Shown: positions 54,476 to 63,488 of the stretch, one piece after another | Numbering within the stretch: the stretch's first letter is position 1 | Layout: every line of letters begins with the position of its first letter | From: Corynebacterium zhongnanshanii | GTDB lineage: Bacteria; Actinomycetota; Actinomycetes; Mycobacteriales; Mycobacteriaceae | Direction of reading: 5' to 3' | Length of the DNA: 64,000 bases | Assembly: GCF_014490575.1 (NCBI RefSeq) | Contig: NZ_CP061033.1 | Coordinates: 1,984,001 to 2,048,000, forward strand | Made by a program: the position numbers and the translations under genes | The notes under the pieces: model-generated | Seen by the model: only the letters and a program-made list of their open reading frames with translations | What the model was told of the DNA's origin: nothing | The model's database searches: none

Positions 54476-55258
54476 TTAGAAACGGATCTTGCGATCGGAC
54501 ACCAGCTTGGAGTTCACAAAACGCGTCATGAACGCTGGTGAGAAGTGGGACGCGGCGAACATCACCTTCGCCTGCAGGCCCACGGGGTGGTGCACCTTGG
54601 TAGGCGTCGAGCGCGACGCCTCCACCAGGTTCGCGACCTCCAAGGCAATATCATCAGCGGTCAGGCGAACACCCAGGCGCTTGGTTCCGCTGGTTTCCAC
54701 ACCGTCAAGCATGCCCGTCTGGGCGTACAACGGCCACAGGGACGTGACAGTGATGTCATCCTGATCCCACTCCAAATCCAGAGCTTCAGTGATGCCGCGA
54801 ACCGCAAACTTCGTTGCGGAGTACACCGCCATGTCCGGGGTGCCGTAAATAGCTGCAGCGGAGGCAATGTTCACAAGCTTCGAACCAGCCTGCGCCTTCA
54901 AGTATGGGTGCGCCGCACGAGCGCCGTACAGCACGCCCTTCACGTTCACGTCCACCAAGGCGCTATCGCGCTTGTAGGAGCCCTCCTCCATGAACGGGCC
55001 TCCATAGAGAATTCCGGCGTTGTTCACGAGCACGTCCAAGTGTCCGCCGTGGGCGGAAACGAACTCCTCGAGGGCCGTGGACCAGGCGTCGGGATCGGTC
55101 ACGTCCAGCGTGCCGGTGTGGATGTTTGGGTGGGTCGCCCAAGAAAAGTCGTCGGAAATGTCGAAGGCGCCGACGGTCCAGCCTCGATCTGCGAGGAGCT
55201 GTGCCGTCGCGCGCCCAATTCCCTGCGCTGCGCCGGTGATAAATACGTTCTGTGTCAT
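54476..55258 (-). CDS. Short-chain dehydrogenase/reductase
   Basis: The 260-residue SDR has the cofactor motif ITGAAQGIGRATA, then DVTDPDAW, NNAG near residue 85, the catalytic Ser in IASAAAIYG, and YSATK. The classical tetrad is intact. The C-terminal region (VHHPVGLQAKVMFAASHFSP, then MTRFVNSKLV) suggests a membrane-near variant acting on a lipophilic alcohol or ketone. The substrate is unknown. The start is ATG 55258; the frame opens further upstream without support. It converges on the AhpD-like gene with a 19-bp gap. Confidence 0.9.
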   Translation of the reverse strand: MTQNVFITGAAQGIGRATAQLLADRGWTVGAFDISDDFSWATHPNIHTGTLDVTDPDAWSTALEEFVSAHGGHLDVLVNNAGILYGGPFMEEGSYKRDSALVDVNVKGVLYGARAAHPYLKAQAGSKLVNIASAAAIYGTPDMAVYSATKFAVRGITEALDLEWDQDDITVTSLWPLYAQTGMLDGVETSGTKRLGVRLTADDIALEVANLVEASRSTPTKVHHPVGLQAKVMFAASHFSPAFMTRFVNSKLVSDRKIRF

Positions 55259-55338
55259 GACTATGAGTCTAGTATTCACACCAAAATCACGCGGCGACTA
55301 TGGAAAACTTTTCCCGCTATTTCTCTCTGGCTCCCCAG

Positions 55339-56595
55339 CTAGAAGCGGAACAGGCGAGCCAGGAGATCGCCCAGTGGCCCGAGCAGGGAGAAGAACTGCG
55401 CCAGCAGGCCCTGCGAGCTACCCAGAGCAGTGGAGCCATCGGCCTTCTGCTGAGCGCCGGCCACGTCAACCATCAGCTCTCCGGCGGGCGAGCGCTCGCC
55501 GTCGACAGTTTCAGCCACGGAGATGGTGTGCCCCGTACCGGCAGGCAGGTAGCCGAGGTTGCACTCGAAGTGTCCCTGATCATCGGCGGTGGCTACGCAG
55601 CGCGTACCGCCTGGGCCCAGGGCCTCGATCCGCGCTTCGGGGGTGGCGGTTCCGGACACGACCGCGTGCTGAGCGTTCGTCAGCTTCTCCGGGGACACGC
55701 TAAGGTCCTTCGGTGCCTTGGGGAGAGCTCGAACAATCTTCACTGGCTGGGCCTCGGTAGCCGCGGCGAATAGGTCGTCGCTCTGAGCAAAGCGGGCGCT
55801 GATGTTCGCCGTTCCAGGAGCAGCGGGAGTCCAGGTGCAGGTGGCTGTTCCGGATTCGTCGGTCTGCGCGGAGCAGACCTCTTCCCGGCCATTGAAGAAG
55901 GTGATGGTGTTACCGGCCAGGGTTGCCGGGGCCTCTTGGCCTTGCCTTGGTGTGGCTGCCAGCGTTGCTGTCAGGGGAACCTCTGCGCCAGCTTCCACCA
56001 GCCTGTCCACGGCTCCCAGGCTCAGGGAGGTCTTCACCCGATGGCCATCCTGCACCACCGCGACCGGGCCGCCCTTGAAGAGGTTAGGAGCGTAGTTCTT
56101 ATTGCCCGTTCCTATCCAACCGTTGTAGTCGTACCAGAATCCGGATTGCAGCTGCGCGCCAGGCTTACACGAATCCGTAACCTCATAGCTCACAGCCAGG
56201 GTGTAAGGGTTGGCCTGGTTGTAGATCCAGGCCCCATTCGGCGATGTGGAACGAATGGTGGTGCGGCCAGCGGCTGCGGTCACGTTCGCATCGGGGACTG
56301 CCACCGCGTCCCGTGCACCCACCTGCACCGTGGCAGATCCTGGGATGTAGCGCAGGCAGGTATCATGATTGTTGCTCCAGTTACGGATGGTCTCATTACC
56401 GCCAGTGGTGACAAATCGCTGGGCATAGGTAAGGGTGTCGCCCACCACGGGGGTCGTGGTGCTCACGGCGCGGGTAAACACAGCCGAACTATCCCTGTGA
56501 GATGCGGAGGCAGACTCCGCAGTGGCGGCTGGGCTGAGTACCACGGGTACAGCCGCCAGGAGTGCCGTTGCTGCGGCAAGAGTGGTGTTACGCAT
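55339..56595 (-). CDS. Secreted Ig-like domain protein
   Basis: The 418-residue protein has a Sec signal peptide ending near ATAES (residue 28). A beta-rich N-terminal domain follows (about 35-190, with Cys pairs at DTCLRY and DSCKPG). Two Ig-like (Big_3/Big_5-type) repeats come next, the first containing ITFFNGREEVCSAQTDESGTATCTW. A short hydrophobic C-terminus (GLLAQFFSLLGPLGDLLARLFRF) could associate with the envelope. No enzymatic motif is seen. It resembles corynebacterial surface proteins of unknown role. The gene stands alone with its own upstream region. Confidence 0.8.
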   Translation of the reverse strand: MRNTTLAAATALLAAVPVVLSPAATAESASASHRDSSAVFTRAVSTTTPVVGDTLTYAQRFVTTGGNETIRNWSNNHDTCLRYIPGSATVQVGARDAVAVPDANVTAAAGRTTIRSTSPNGAWIYNQANPYTLAVSYEVTDSCKPGAQLQSGFWYDYNGWIGTGNKNYAPNLFKGGPVAVVQDGHRVKTSLSLGAVDRLVEAGAEVPLTATLAATPRQGQEAPATLAGNTITFFNGREEVCSAQTDESGTATCTWTPAAPGTANISARFAQSDDLFAAATEAQPVKIVRALPKAPKDLSVSPEKLTNAQHAVVSGTATPEARIEALGPGGTRCVATADDQGHFECNLGYLPAGTGHTISVAETVDGERSPAGELMVDVAGAQQKADGSTALGSSQGLLAQFFSLLGPLGDLLARLFRF

Positions 56596-56701
56596 GAATT
56601 ATTCCTTGTGCTGATGGGCGCACCATGACGGTGCGCGAAGAAGTGTTGTGACGGTCACAGCGGGAGCAGACGCCTCTCCAGGTGCCTGCGACAAACTCCC
56701 T

Positions 56702-57520
56702 CTATAGGCGCCCCAGGGATCCGAAGGCATTCATCCCAGAAGATCCAGCGCTGCCCAACGTTCCATGGTTCAGCACTGTCGGCGCGGTGGTTCCCTCTTC
56801 GTAGCCCACGAACAGGTGAGGTTGCTTCGTGTCATCCTTGGTGCACATGATGAAGGCTGCGGCGTCGAAGTCCGTGCGGGCACCGGAGGTGGGATGTGGC
56901 AGTGCCACGGAGAACTTCTGGGTCTCCTCCGGTGCCAGGGTGAAGGTGGGGATCTGACCGGCATGCCCTGCCACGCGGGCCTGGTTGTATCCCTCGGAGA
57001 TCTCGGAACGGGCCTTGTTCGCCTGACCGGCAAGGCCACCGAACTCCTGGAAGATCGATGCCACCGATCCCAGGCCAAGATCCCCCAGCTTCCAGTTGCC
57101 GATGATCGGAAGACCCGAGATGTTCAGCGGCAGCGACGGAAGCTCCCGGTAGAGATTGTTCTTGTAGTACGTCTGAGACTTCAACACCACATCGGCTGGA
57201 GCAATGTCCCCAGCGCTTGGACCTCCGGCATTGGGATCCGCAGCACCGATTCCAGAGCAGGTAAACGTATCGGAGGACGTGTTGGTGACGGAGCCGGTGA
57301 TGGCGGTCGCGCTGGCGTCGGCAGCATGGACAGTCACCTGCAGGGCGGTGGAATCGCTCACGACAACCTTGCCTGAGTTGTTGGCCCCGGGGACAACATT
57401 CGCAGCAGCGGCAGTTCCGGCAAGTGGCCCGGCCGCGCTCAGGACGGCCGTTGCCGCAATGACGGTGGCGAGGGTACGGCGGGTGGTTTTCTGGCCGGTG
57501 GTTAGGGTTGTGATCCTCAT
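56702..57520 (-). CDS. Secreted protein, paralogue of the next gene
   Basis: The 272-residue exported protein has a signal peptide (RRTLATVIAATAVLSAAGPLAGTAAA) followed by a beta-rich domain with ALQVTVHAADAS. A central segment contains LKSQTYYKNNLYRELPSLPL, and PTFTLAPEETQKFSVALPHPTSGARTDFDAAAFI follows. It aligns by eye with the neighbour at 57642: NVVPGANNSGKVVVSDS corresponds to NLVSQLPGASAEGTIVVTDS. The C-terminus is Gly/Ser-rich (GSAGSSGMNAFGSLGRL). I recognise no known family. The start at ATG 57520 (MRITTL) is preferred over 57529. Confidence 0.8.
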   Translation of the reverse strand: MRITTLTTGQKTTRRTLATVIAATAVLSAAGPLAGTAAAANVVPGANNSGKVVVSDSTALQVTVHAADASATAITGSVTNTSSDTFTCSGIGAADPNAGGPSAGDIAPADVVLKSQTYYKNNLYRELPSLPLNISGLPIIGNWKLGDLGLGSVASIFQEFGGLAGQANKARSEISEGYNQARVAGHAGQIPTFTLAPEETQKFSVALPHPTSGARTDFDAAAFIMCTKDDTKQPHLFVGYEEGTTAPTVLNHGTLGSAGSSGMNAFGSLGRL

Positions 57521-57641
57521 GGATGGCACCTCGTGTGTGTGATGAGCCCGCAGGCTCGTATGTATGAGCCGGCAGGCTCAGGGCGGAAAAGAGGGGAAGA
57601 AGTGGCTAGTAAGAAAGCCGAGGGGAAGAAGGCTGACGCAC

Positions 57642-58484
57642 TTAGGACGATCCCAGCGAGCTCAAGGAACCCAGGGACCCCAGCGAACCGAAGGGGTTCT
57701 GAGGCTGGCCATTGCCGGCCGGTTCGCGCGGGGTCAAGGCTCCCAACGATCCCTGGGACCCCTGCGGAGCCTTCGGCGGCTCGGTCTTTTCATAGCCCGC
57801 GAACACGTAAGCTTGCTGCGGGTTACTGGTAGTGTCCACGCAGTACAGCAAGGCGGCTGCCTGGAAGTCAGTGCGCGGCCCGGAAGCTGGCGCGTCCAGC
57901 GGGACGGTGATCTCCTTGGTTTCATCTGGGGCCAGGGTGAATGGCGTGATTTCCGCAGCCTGGCCAGCCAGGCGGGCCTTCTCCCAGTTGCGGAACAGCT
58001 CGGCGCGGGAATTGATGTCCTCGCCCAGGAGCCGGCCGATGAGCCCTTCCGGCACGAACTGCAGGAACTCGCCGATCGGGAGCGCGCCGATGAATGGGAC
58101 GGTCAGGTTGTCCTTCGGAACGAAGGGCTTGGAGCGGTAGTACGCCACGGACTTGGACACGATGTCTGCCGTGGTCAGCACGTTCGGCACTTCGGCGGGC
58201 TTCTTCGCCGCATCCTTGATGGCGCCTGGGGCTGCGCAGCGGAAGGAGCTGTCGTAGTTGTTCTTGACGGTGACAGTGACGTTCTGATCCTCTGCCGTGT
58301 TCGGGCCCACGGTGACGGTCACGCGGGGGCTGTCCGTGACGACGATTGTTCCTTCTGCGGATGCACCGGGGAGCTGGCTCACGAGGTTGGCTGCGGAGGC
58401 GGCGGGCATACTGAGTCCAACAGCTGCGAGCACGGCAAGAGCCGCGCTGGCGATGCGGCGTGCTGTGAGGGTGGTGAGTCGCAT
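57642..58484 (-). CDS. Secreted protein with SLG repeats at the C-terminus
   Basis: The 280-residue exported protein starts at ATG 58484 (MRLTTLTARRIAS) with a signal peptide ending near SAAN. Shared features with the 56702 gene are VVTDSPRVTVTV, an SVAYYRSKPF segment, the FTLAPDETKEITVPLDAP block followed by RTDFQAAALLYC, and a C-terminal FGSLGSLGSLSSLG tail. The pair probably arose by tandem duplication. No catalytic motif is visible; a surface or adhesin-like role is a guess. The 121-bp gap to its paralogue may hold a promoter. Confidence 0.8.
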   Translation of the reverse strand: MRLTTLTARRIASAALAVLAAVGLSMPAASAANLVSQLPGASAEGTIVVTDSPRVTVTVGPNTAEDQNVTVTVKNNYDSSFRCAAPGAIKDAAKKPAEVPNVLTTADIVSKSVAYYRSKPFVPKDNLTVPFIGALPIGEFLQFVPEGLIGRLLGEDINSRAELFRNWEKARLAGQAAEITPFTLAPDETKEITVPLDAPASGPRTDFQAAALLYCVDTTSNPQQAYVFAGYEKTEPPKAPQGSQGSLGALTPREPAGNGQPQNPFGSLGSLGSLSSLGSS

Positions 58485-58750
58485 AGAGTCCTCTTTCGGT
58501 CGGGGTGTCCACGCTTCGCGGCGTCCGGGCGGCTGCGGGGCCACGATCCGCGAAGGTAGATGGGCGACACCAACGTTATAGTTTCTTGACACAATGTAAG
58601 TGTCCGCCACATTCCTCAACAATTACCTGTGTGTTTTTACCCCCTGAATAATCCCCCGTTGTTGCCCCTACCTGCATTTATAATTCGACGCCGCCGCTCC
58701 ACCGTTCCACGAAAACTCACCCGATGCATGCGGGTATAGGTAAAAATACA

Positions 58751-58782
58751 TAAAGAAACCGCCCCCACAGGAGGGGGCGGCT
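58751..58782 (-). terminator. Intrinsic terminator of lpd
   Basis: On the reverse strand CCGCCCCC pairs with GGGGGCGG around a 6-nt loop and is followed by TTTCTTT. It lies about 55 bp beyond the lpd stop. Confidence 0.85.
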
Positions 58783-58795
58783 GGGTGCACGGTGC

Positions 58796-58814
58796 GCGCG
58801 GTAATATCACCGCC
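58796..58814. repeat. 19-nt repeat flanking lpd, copy 1
   Basis: GCGCGGTAATATCACCGCC occurs here, just after the lpd stop, and again at 60373-60391 upstream of its start, in the same orientation. Its core GCGGT-AATATC-ACCGC is dyad-symmetric. Confidence 0.85.
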
Positions 58815-58836
58815 CGGCGCTCACGGCATCACATGC

Positions 58837-60252
58837 TTAGAGGTTGATCATGTGACCCATGATGCCTTCGGCGGCTTCCTTCATCGCCTCGGACAGAGTT
58901 GGGTGGGTGTGCACGTTGCGGCCGATTTCCTCGGCGGTGAGGTCGAAGCGCTGTGCCAGGGTGAGCTCCGGCAGCAGTTCGGACACGTTCGCGCCGACCA
59001 TGTGTGCGCCCAGCAGTTCGCCGAACTCGGCGTCGGCCACGATCTTCACGAAGCCAGCCGTTTCGGCCAGACCCGCGGCCTTGCCGTTGGCGGTGAAGGG
59101 GAAGCTAGCGGTCTTGATCTCGCGGCCTTCGAACTTTTCCTTGGCCTGGTCCTCGGTGTAGCCGAAGGAGGCCACCTGCGGGTTGCAGAAGGTAGCGCGG
59201 GGCATCATCATGTAGTCACCCAGCAGCTCGGTCTCGGCACCGGCGATCACTTCCGCCGCCACAACACCCTGAGCCTCCGCGACGTGTGCGAGCTGCAGCT
59301 TAGCGGTCACGTCGCCGATGGCGAAGATGTGGTCCACGCTGGTGCGCATCTCGTCGTCGATGTCGATGGCGCCACGCTCGGTGAGCTTCACGCCGGTGTT
59401 CTCCAGGCCGTAGCCCTCGGTGCGGGGAGCGAAGCCGATGGATACCATGACGCGCTCGGCCTTGAGTGTTTCGGACTTGGAGCCGTCGGCGGATTCGATA
59501 TCCACCTCCACACCCTTGGAGTCTCCCAGGTCGCGCACGGCGGTGGTCTTGTGGCCGGTCTTGAGGGTCACGCCCAGCTTCTTGTACTGCTTGGCGATTT
59601 CCTTGGAGACGTCCTTGTCCTCGTTGGGGAGCACGCGGTCCATGAACTCCACGACCGTGACGTCCACTCCGTAGTTCGCCAGCACGTAGGCGAATTCCAT
59701 GCCGATGGCGCCCGCGCCGATGATGACCATGGACTCGGGAGCCTCTTCCTTCAGGATCTGCTCTTCGAAGGAAAGGATATTGCCGCCGATTTCCACGTCC
59801 GGCAGGGAGCGGACAACGGAGCCGGTGGCGATGATGGCATTGTCGAAGGTGATGGTGGAGCCGGCGTCCTCCCCATCGGTGATCTCGATGGTGTGGTCGT
59901 CGGTGAAGGAGCCAAGACCATTGATTTCGGTGATCTTGTTCTTCTTCATCAGGTAGTGCACGCCCTTGACGATGCTGGCGGAGACCTTGCGGGAACGCTT
60001 GTGGGCTACGCCGAAGTCGAAGGATACGTCGCCGGAGATACCGAAGGTCTTGGCTTCGTGGTTGAAGATGTGGGCAACTTCGGCGTTTTTCAGCAGGGCC
60101 TTGGAGGGGATGCAGCCTACGTTGAGGCAGATTCCACCCCAGTACTGCTTTTCAATCACGGCAACTTTTTTGCCGAGCTGGGCTGCGCGGATGGCGGAGA
60201 CGTAGCCACCTGGGCCCGCTCCGAGTACTACTACGTCATAATGTTCACTCAC
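58837..60252 (-). CDS. lpd: Dihydrolipoamide dehydrogenase
   Basis: This E3 flavoenzyme reoxidises lipoamide in the pyruvate and 2-oxoglutarate dehydrogenase complexes. The 471 residues show the FAD motif [20 protein letters not shown], the redox disulfide [13 protein letters not shown] near residue 45, the NAD motif [20 protein letters not shown], the second FAD site [21 protein letters not shown], and the active His-Glu in [10 protein letters not shown]. All catalytic residues are intact. It is monocistronic, with its own terminator, and a copy of a 19-nt dyad-bearing repeat lies on each side. Confidence 0.97.
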   Translation of the reverse strand: MSEHYDVVVLGAGPGGYVSAIRAAQLGKKVAVIEKQYWGGICLNVGCIPSKALLKNAEVAHIFNHEAKTFGISGDVSFDFGVAHKRSRKVSASIVKGVHYLMKKNKITEINGLGSFTDDHTIEITDGEDAGSTITFDNAIIATGSVVRSLPDVEIGGNILSFEEQILKEEAPESMVIIGAGAIGMEFAYVLANYGVDVTVVEFMDRVLPNEDKDVSKEIAKQYKKLGVTLKTGHKTTAVRDLGDSKGVEVDIESADGSKSETLKAERVMVSIGFAPRTEGYGLENTGVKLTERGAIDIDDEMRTSVDHIFAIGDVTAKLQLAHVAEAQGVVAAEVIAGAETELLGDYMMMPRATFCNPQVASFGYTEDQAKEKFEGREIKTASFPFTANGKAAGLAETAGFVKIVADAEFGELLGAHMVGANVSELLPELTLAQRFDLTAEEIGRNVHTHPTLSEAMKEAAEGIMGHMINL

Positions 60253-60372
60253 GCTTAACCAGCGTACGCGCCTGGGCGTTTATTGTCCTCCCTGGGAGGA
60301 TCAAGGAAAACATTTCACCCCTCCCATCTATTTTGCCCCCGTAAGAGAAAAAAAGCTGACAGAATACTGAAT

Positions 60373-60391
60373 GCGCGGTAATATCACCGCC
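60373..60391. repeat. 19-nt repeat flanking lpd, copy 2
   Basis: This is the same GCGCGGTAATATCACCGCC as at 58796-58814. It lies about 120 bp upstream of both the lpd start and the mycolyltransferase start, a position suited to a regulatory site. Confidence 0.85.
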
Positions 60392-60512
60392 TGAGCAGTC
60401 GTTAAGGCTGTAGACAACGCTGTTGCTTACGCGGCTTAGGCCTCCACTGGAGCCAGCGTTACTGACACTCTTCATAGAGGACATCCCACATATAAATATA
60501 AGGACCTACACG

Positions 60513-61892
60513 ATGAAGCGAAGCATTTTCCGCGTAACCGCAGCCACCCTGGCTGCGCTGGCACCAGTTTCCATCGCCTCCGTTGCACCCGCCACGGCCG
60601 GCACGCCTGTCGACCAGATCGCTGGCGATCAGTACTCCGGTACCGTTCCTGCCGGTGAGATCGTCGCCATGGACGACGAGTTCTTCGCCGGAAAGTTCGA
60701 GGGCAATGACTCCATGAAGTGGGTTGACTCGAACCGCGAAGAAAAGCCTATCCAGGCAGCCCCGTGGGTGGAGAAGATCAAGAAGTTCCGGAATATCCTT
60801 GCTCACACCGAAGACAAGGAATTCCGGCCGTTCGATAACGTCCACGTGTACGTCATCAAGTCCCACACGATGAATCGTCTGGTGCCGGTGGCCGTCATTC
60901 AGCCTCGCAACCCAGCTCAGCGGGATAACGCTCCCACCCAGTACCTGCTCAATGGCGCTGACGGTGGCGAGGGCGGAGCCAACTGGATCGTCCAGACGGA
61001 CGTCATCGAGTACTTTGGCGGAAACCCCTACGAGGCTCTCTACGGAGACAAGGGCCTGGACTCGGGCACCCTTAAAGCCACCAAGTCCCCCGGCATCGGC
61101 GCTAACATCGTGATTCCTATGTCCGGAGCGTTCTCCTACTACACGGACTGGGTGAACGAGGAGCCAGAGTTGGGCGGAAAGCAACTGTGGGAAACCTTCA
61201 TGACCCAGGAACTGCCGAAGGCCATTGAGCCTGCGCTGAAGGCCAACGGCAAGCGCGGCATCGCGGGTCTGTCCATGTCCGGCAGCACGGTGCTGAACTA
61301 CGCCCAGCACCACAAGGGCCTGTACGACACGATCGGTTCCTTCTCCGGCTGTGCCTCCGCAACCACCGGCCTGGGCCCTGCCTTCATTGACATCACCCTG
61401 AACCGTGGCGGCACCAACATGCAGACGATGTGGGGCGGCCCATTCTCGGAGAGGGCTCGCTACAATGACGCTCTGCTGAATGCCGAGAAGCTCCGTGGCC
61501 AGGAAAACATCTACGTGTCCAACGCCACCGGCTTGGCTGGGCCGTATGACATCCTGTCCGCCCCACGCATCCACAACGAACTTAGGGCCACCGCCACGGT
61601 CCTCGTGGAAGGTGGCGCAATCGAGGCAGCAACCAACGGTTGTACCCACGAGCTGGCAGCCAAGACGAACGCCCTGGGAATCCCTGTGACCTACAACTTC
61701 CGCCCACAGGGCACCCACCAGTGGGGCTACTGGCAGGATGACATGCGCGCCTACTGGCCAGTCATGACCAGGGGCCTGGGCACCGCCGAGTCCCACCCAC
61801 AGCCGGAGAATGATCCTTACCAGGATGCTCAGGCTGGAACGCTGGTGGGCTCCGCCACGGAGCTGGGTCGTCAGTTCGGCTTGAGTTCTTAG
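60513..61892 (+). CDS. Secreted mycolyltransferase (antigen 85/Cmt type)
   Basis: The enzyme transfers corynomycolate between trehalose mycolates and arabinogalactan in the outer envelope. The 459-residue protein starts at ATG 60513 (MKRSIFRV) with a signal peptide ending near ATAG. The alpha/beta-hydrolase esterase-D domain has the nucleophile elbow GLSMSGSTVLNYA near residue 255, and the His in GTHQWGYWQDDM. It is longer than classical Ag85 because of a roughly 95-residue N-terminal segment before the catalytic domain. It is divergent from lpd. The gene implies a mycolate-containing cell wall, unless this is a non-functional relative. Confidence 0.93.
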   Translation: MKRSIFRVTAATLAALAPVSIASVAPATAGTPVDQIAGDQYSGTVPAGEIVAMDDEFFAGKFEGNDSMKWVDSNREEKPIQAAPWVEKIKKFRNILAHTEDKEFRPFDNVHVYVIKSHTMNRLVPVAVIQPRNPAQRDNAPTQYLLNGADGGEGGANWIVQTDVIEYFGGNPYEALYGDKGLDSGTLKATKSPGIGANIVIPMSGAFSYYTDWVNEEPELGGKQLWETFMTQELPKAIEPALKANGKRGIAGLSMSGSTVLNYAQHHKGLYDTIGSFSGCASATTGLGPAFIDITLNRGGTNMQTMWGGPFSERARYNDALLNAEKLRGQENIYVSNATGLAGPYDILSAPRIHNELRATATVLVEGGAIEAATNGCTHELAAKTNALGIPVTYNFRPQGTHQWGYWQDDMRAYWPVMTRGLGTAESHPQPENDPYQDAQAGTLVGSATELGRQFGLSS

Positions 61893-62003
61893 GCCCTGCG
61901 GCAATCCCCTGCGGCTGGCCGCCACCCCACCAGCCCTCATGACTTCGGCTATTTTCGGGCATGATAGTTGGTCTGCAGCGGAGAGCCCACTAGGCTGCGA
62001 TGT

Positions 62004-63488
62004 GTGACTTATTCCCGTCCGCATCGCAGCTCTTCCATTTCTGGACCCCGGGACCCCTACACGGGGATTGACTACAACCTGGGTTTCCACGTCCTGCATT
62101 ACTCCCTGGACCTGGATTACAACGTGGGCCCCAACCACCTCCAGGCCACCGCTGTGCTGACGGTCGAGAACTACCGGGCGCTCACCACGCTCAGCCTGGA
62201 CTTAGCAAGCACGCTGAAGGTATCCAAGGTCAGCCTCCGTGTCTACGGAGGCGGACCGCGGGCGTCGGTTAAACGTTTCCGCCACAGCAACAACAAGCTA
62301 CACATCACGATGGACGCGGAACTACCGGAGGACACGAGTTTCGACCTCAGCATCCGCTACAGCGGCACCCCTCGCCCCCTGCCCTCCCAGTGGGGCGACG
62401 TGGGCTGGGAGGAAACCACCCACGGCGCGCTGGTCGCCGGCCAACCCACCGGCGCCGCCTCCTGGTTCCCCTGCGATGACACCCCGGATGAGAAAGCGAC
62501 CTACCGGATCGCGATCACGGCCAGCCGGGACACCACCGCCCTTGCCACGGGCCAGCTCAGCAGCGAACGCTCCCGGGGCGCGTCCACCACGCGCGTGTTC
62601 GAGGTGAACTACCCCATGTCCACCTACCTCGCCGCCGTGTACGTGGGCCCCTTCCAGCGCCACGAACTGCCCGCCGCGACGATCGGCCGCAAGACCGTGC
62701 CGGTGTACGCGTGGCTTCCCGCCGGCACGCCGGAAGCCCGGGAGATCCGGGAGAAGGTTCAGAAGGACTTCGCCCAGCAGACCGCCATGGTGGAGGCCTT
62801 CAGCCAGATGTTCGGCCCCTACCCCTTCCCAGAGTACGGGGTGGTCATCGCGGACGAGGAGCTGGAGATCCCCCTGGAGGCCCAGGCGCTGAGCATGTTC
62901 GGCTGCAACCACGCGGATGGTCAGGGCACGTACGAGCGCCTCATCGCCCACGAGCTGGCGCACCAGTGGTTCGGCAATTCCGTGGGTCTGGTGGAGTGGT
63001 CAGATATTTGGCTCAACGAGGGCTTCGCGTGCTACTCGGAGTGGCTGTGGTTCGAGCATTCCCGCGGTATCCCCGCTGCTCATCACGCGTGGGCTCACTA
63101 CCAGGGACTGCGGGCCAAGCCGCAGGATATGGTGCTGGTGGATCCCGGCGCGCAGGACATGTTCGATGATCGCGTGTACAAGCGAGGTGCGTTGGCGGTG
63201 CATGCTGTGCGTGTGCTGCTGGGCGACGAGGCCTTTTTCGATCTGCTGACACAGTGGACCCGCGACCACCGCACGGGACTGGTGGAGACCAGCGATTGGG
63301 AGAACATGGTGCGCCGCACGATCGCTGGCTTGCGCGGCGTGTCGGGTGAGGCTGCCGATATGATATTCGACGCCTGGCTTCACTCCCCCCAGCTTCCCGC
63401 CTTCCCAGAGTCCCCGGATCATCCACGCCCTGAGCTGGATGAGCAGGCGTTGCGTGATTTGCCGGCGGGAGAGTCCTGCAGCCTATGA
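62004..63488 (+). CDS. M1-family zinc metallopeptidase (aminopeptidase N-like)
   Basis: The 494-residue enzyme has the N-terminal M1 beta domain, the zinc site HELAHQWFG with the downstream ligand Glu in NEGFACYSEWLWFEH, and a catalytic-domain Tyr region (DRVYKRGALAVHAVRVLLG). The usual exopeptidase motif GxMEN is replaced by LEAQALSMFG-type sequence, so specificity may differ. It lacks the long C-terminal ERAP-like domain and so is a short form. GTG 62004 is taken as the start (VTYSRPHRSS); an in-frame upstream start at 61968 is possible. It is coupled by ATGA to the next gene. Confidence 0.9.
   Translation: MTYSRPHRSSSISGPRDPYTGIDYNLGFHVLHYSLDLDYNVGPNHLQATAVLTVENYRALTTLSLDLASTLKVSKVSLRVYGGGPRASVKRFRHSNNKLHITMDAELPEDTSFDLSIRYSGTPRPLPSQWGDVGWEETTHGALVAGQPTGAASWFPCDDTPDEKATYRIAITASRDTTALATGQLSSERSRGASTTRVFEVNYPMSTYLAAVYVGPFQRHELPAATIGRKTVPVYAWLPAGTPEAREIREKVQKDFAQQTAMVEAFSQMFGPYPFPEYGVVIADEELEIPLEAQALSMFGCNHADGQGTYERLIAHELAHQWFGNSVGLVEWSDIWLNEGFACYSEWLWFEHSRGIPAAHHAWAHYQGLRAKPQDMVLVDPGAQDMFDDRVYKRGALAVHAVRVLLGDEAFFDLLTQWTRDHRTGLVETSDWENMVRRTIAGLRGVSGEAADMIFDAWLHSPQLPAFPESPDHPRPELDEQALRDLPAGESCSL

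Larger units (their letters stand above)
58485..58836. other. Intergenic region between lpd and the secreted-protein gene
   Basis: The 352 bp hold the lpd terminator (58751-58782), one copy of a 19-nt repeat (58796-58814), and AT-richer DNA upstream of the secreted-protein gene. A TATAAC hexamer on the reverse strand near 58574-58580 could be its -10 element. No gene is supported. Confidence 0.5.

Noticed and set aside
58792..60258. Long forward open frame opposite lpd
   Set aside because: Shadow of lpd with repetitive composition and no recognisable motif.
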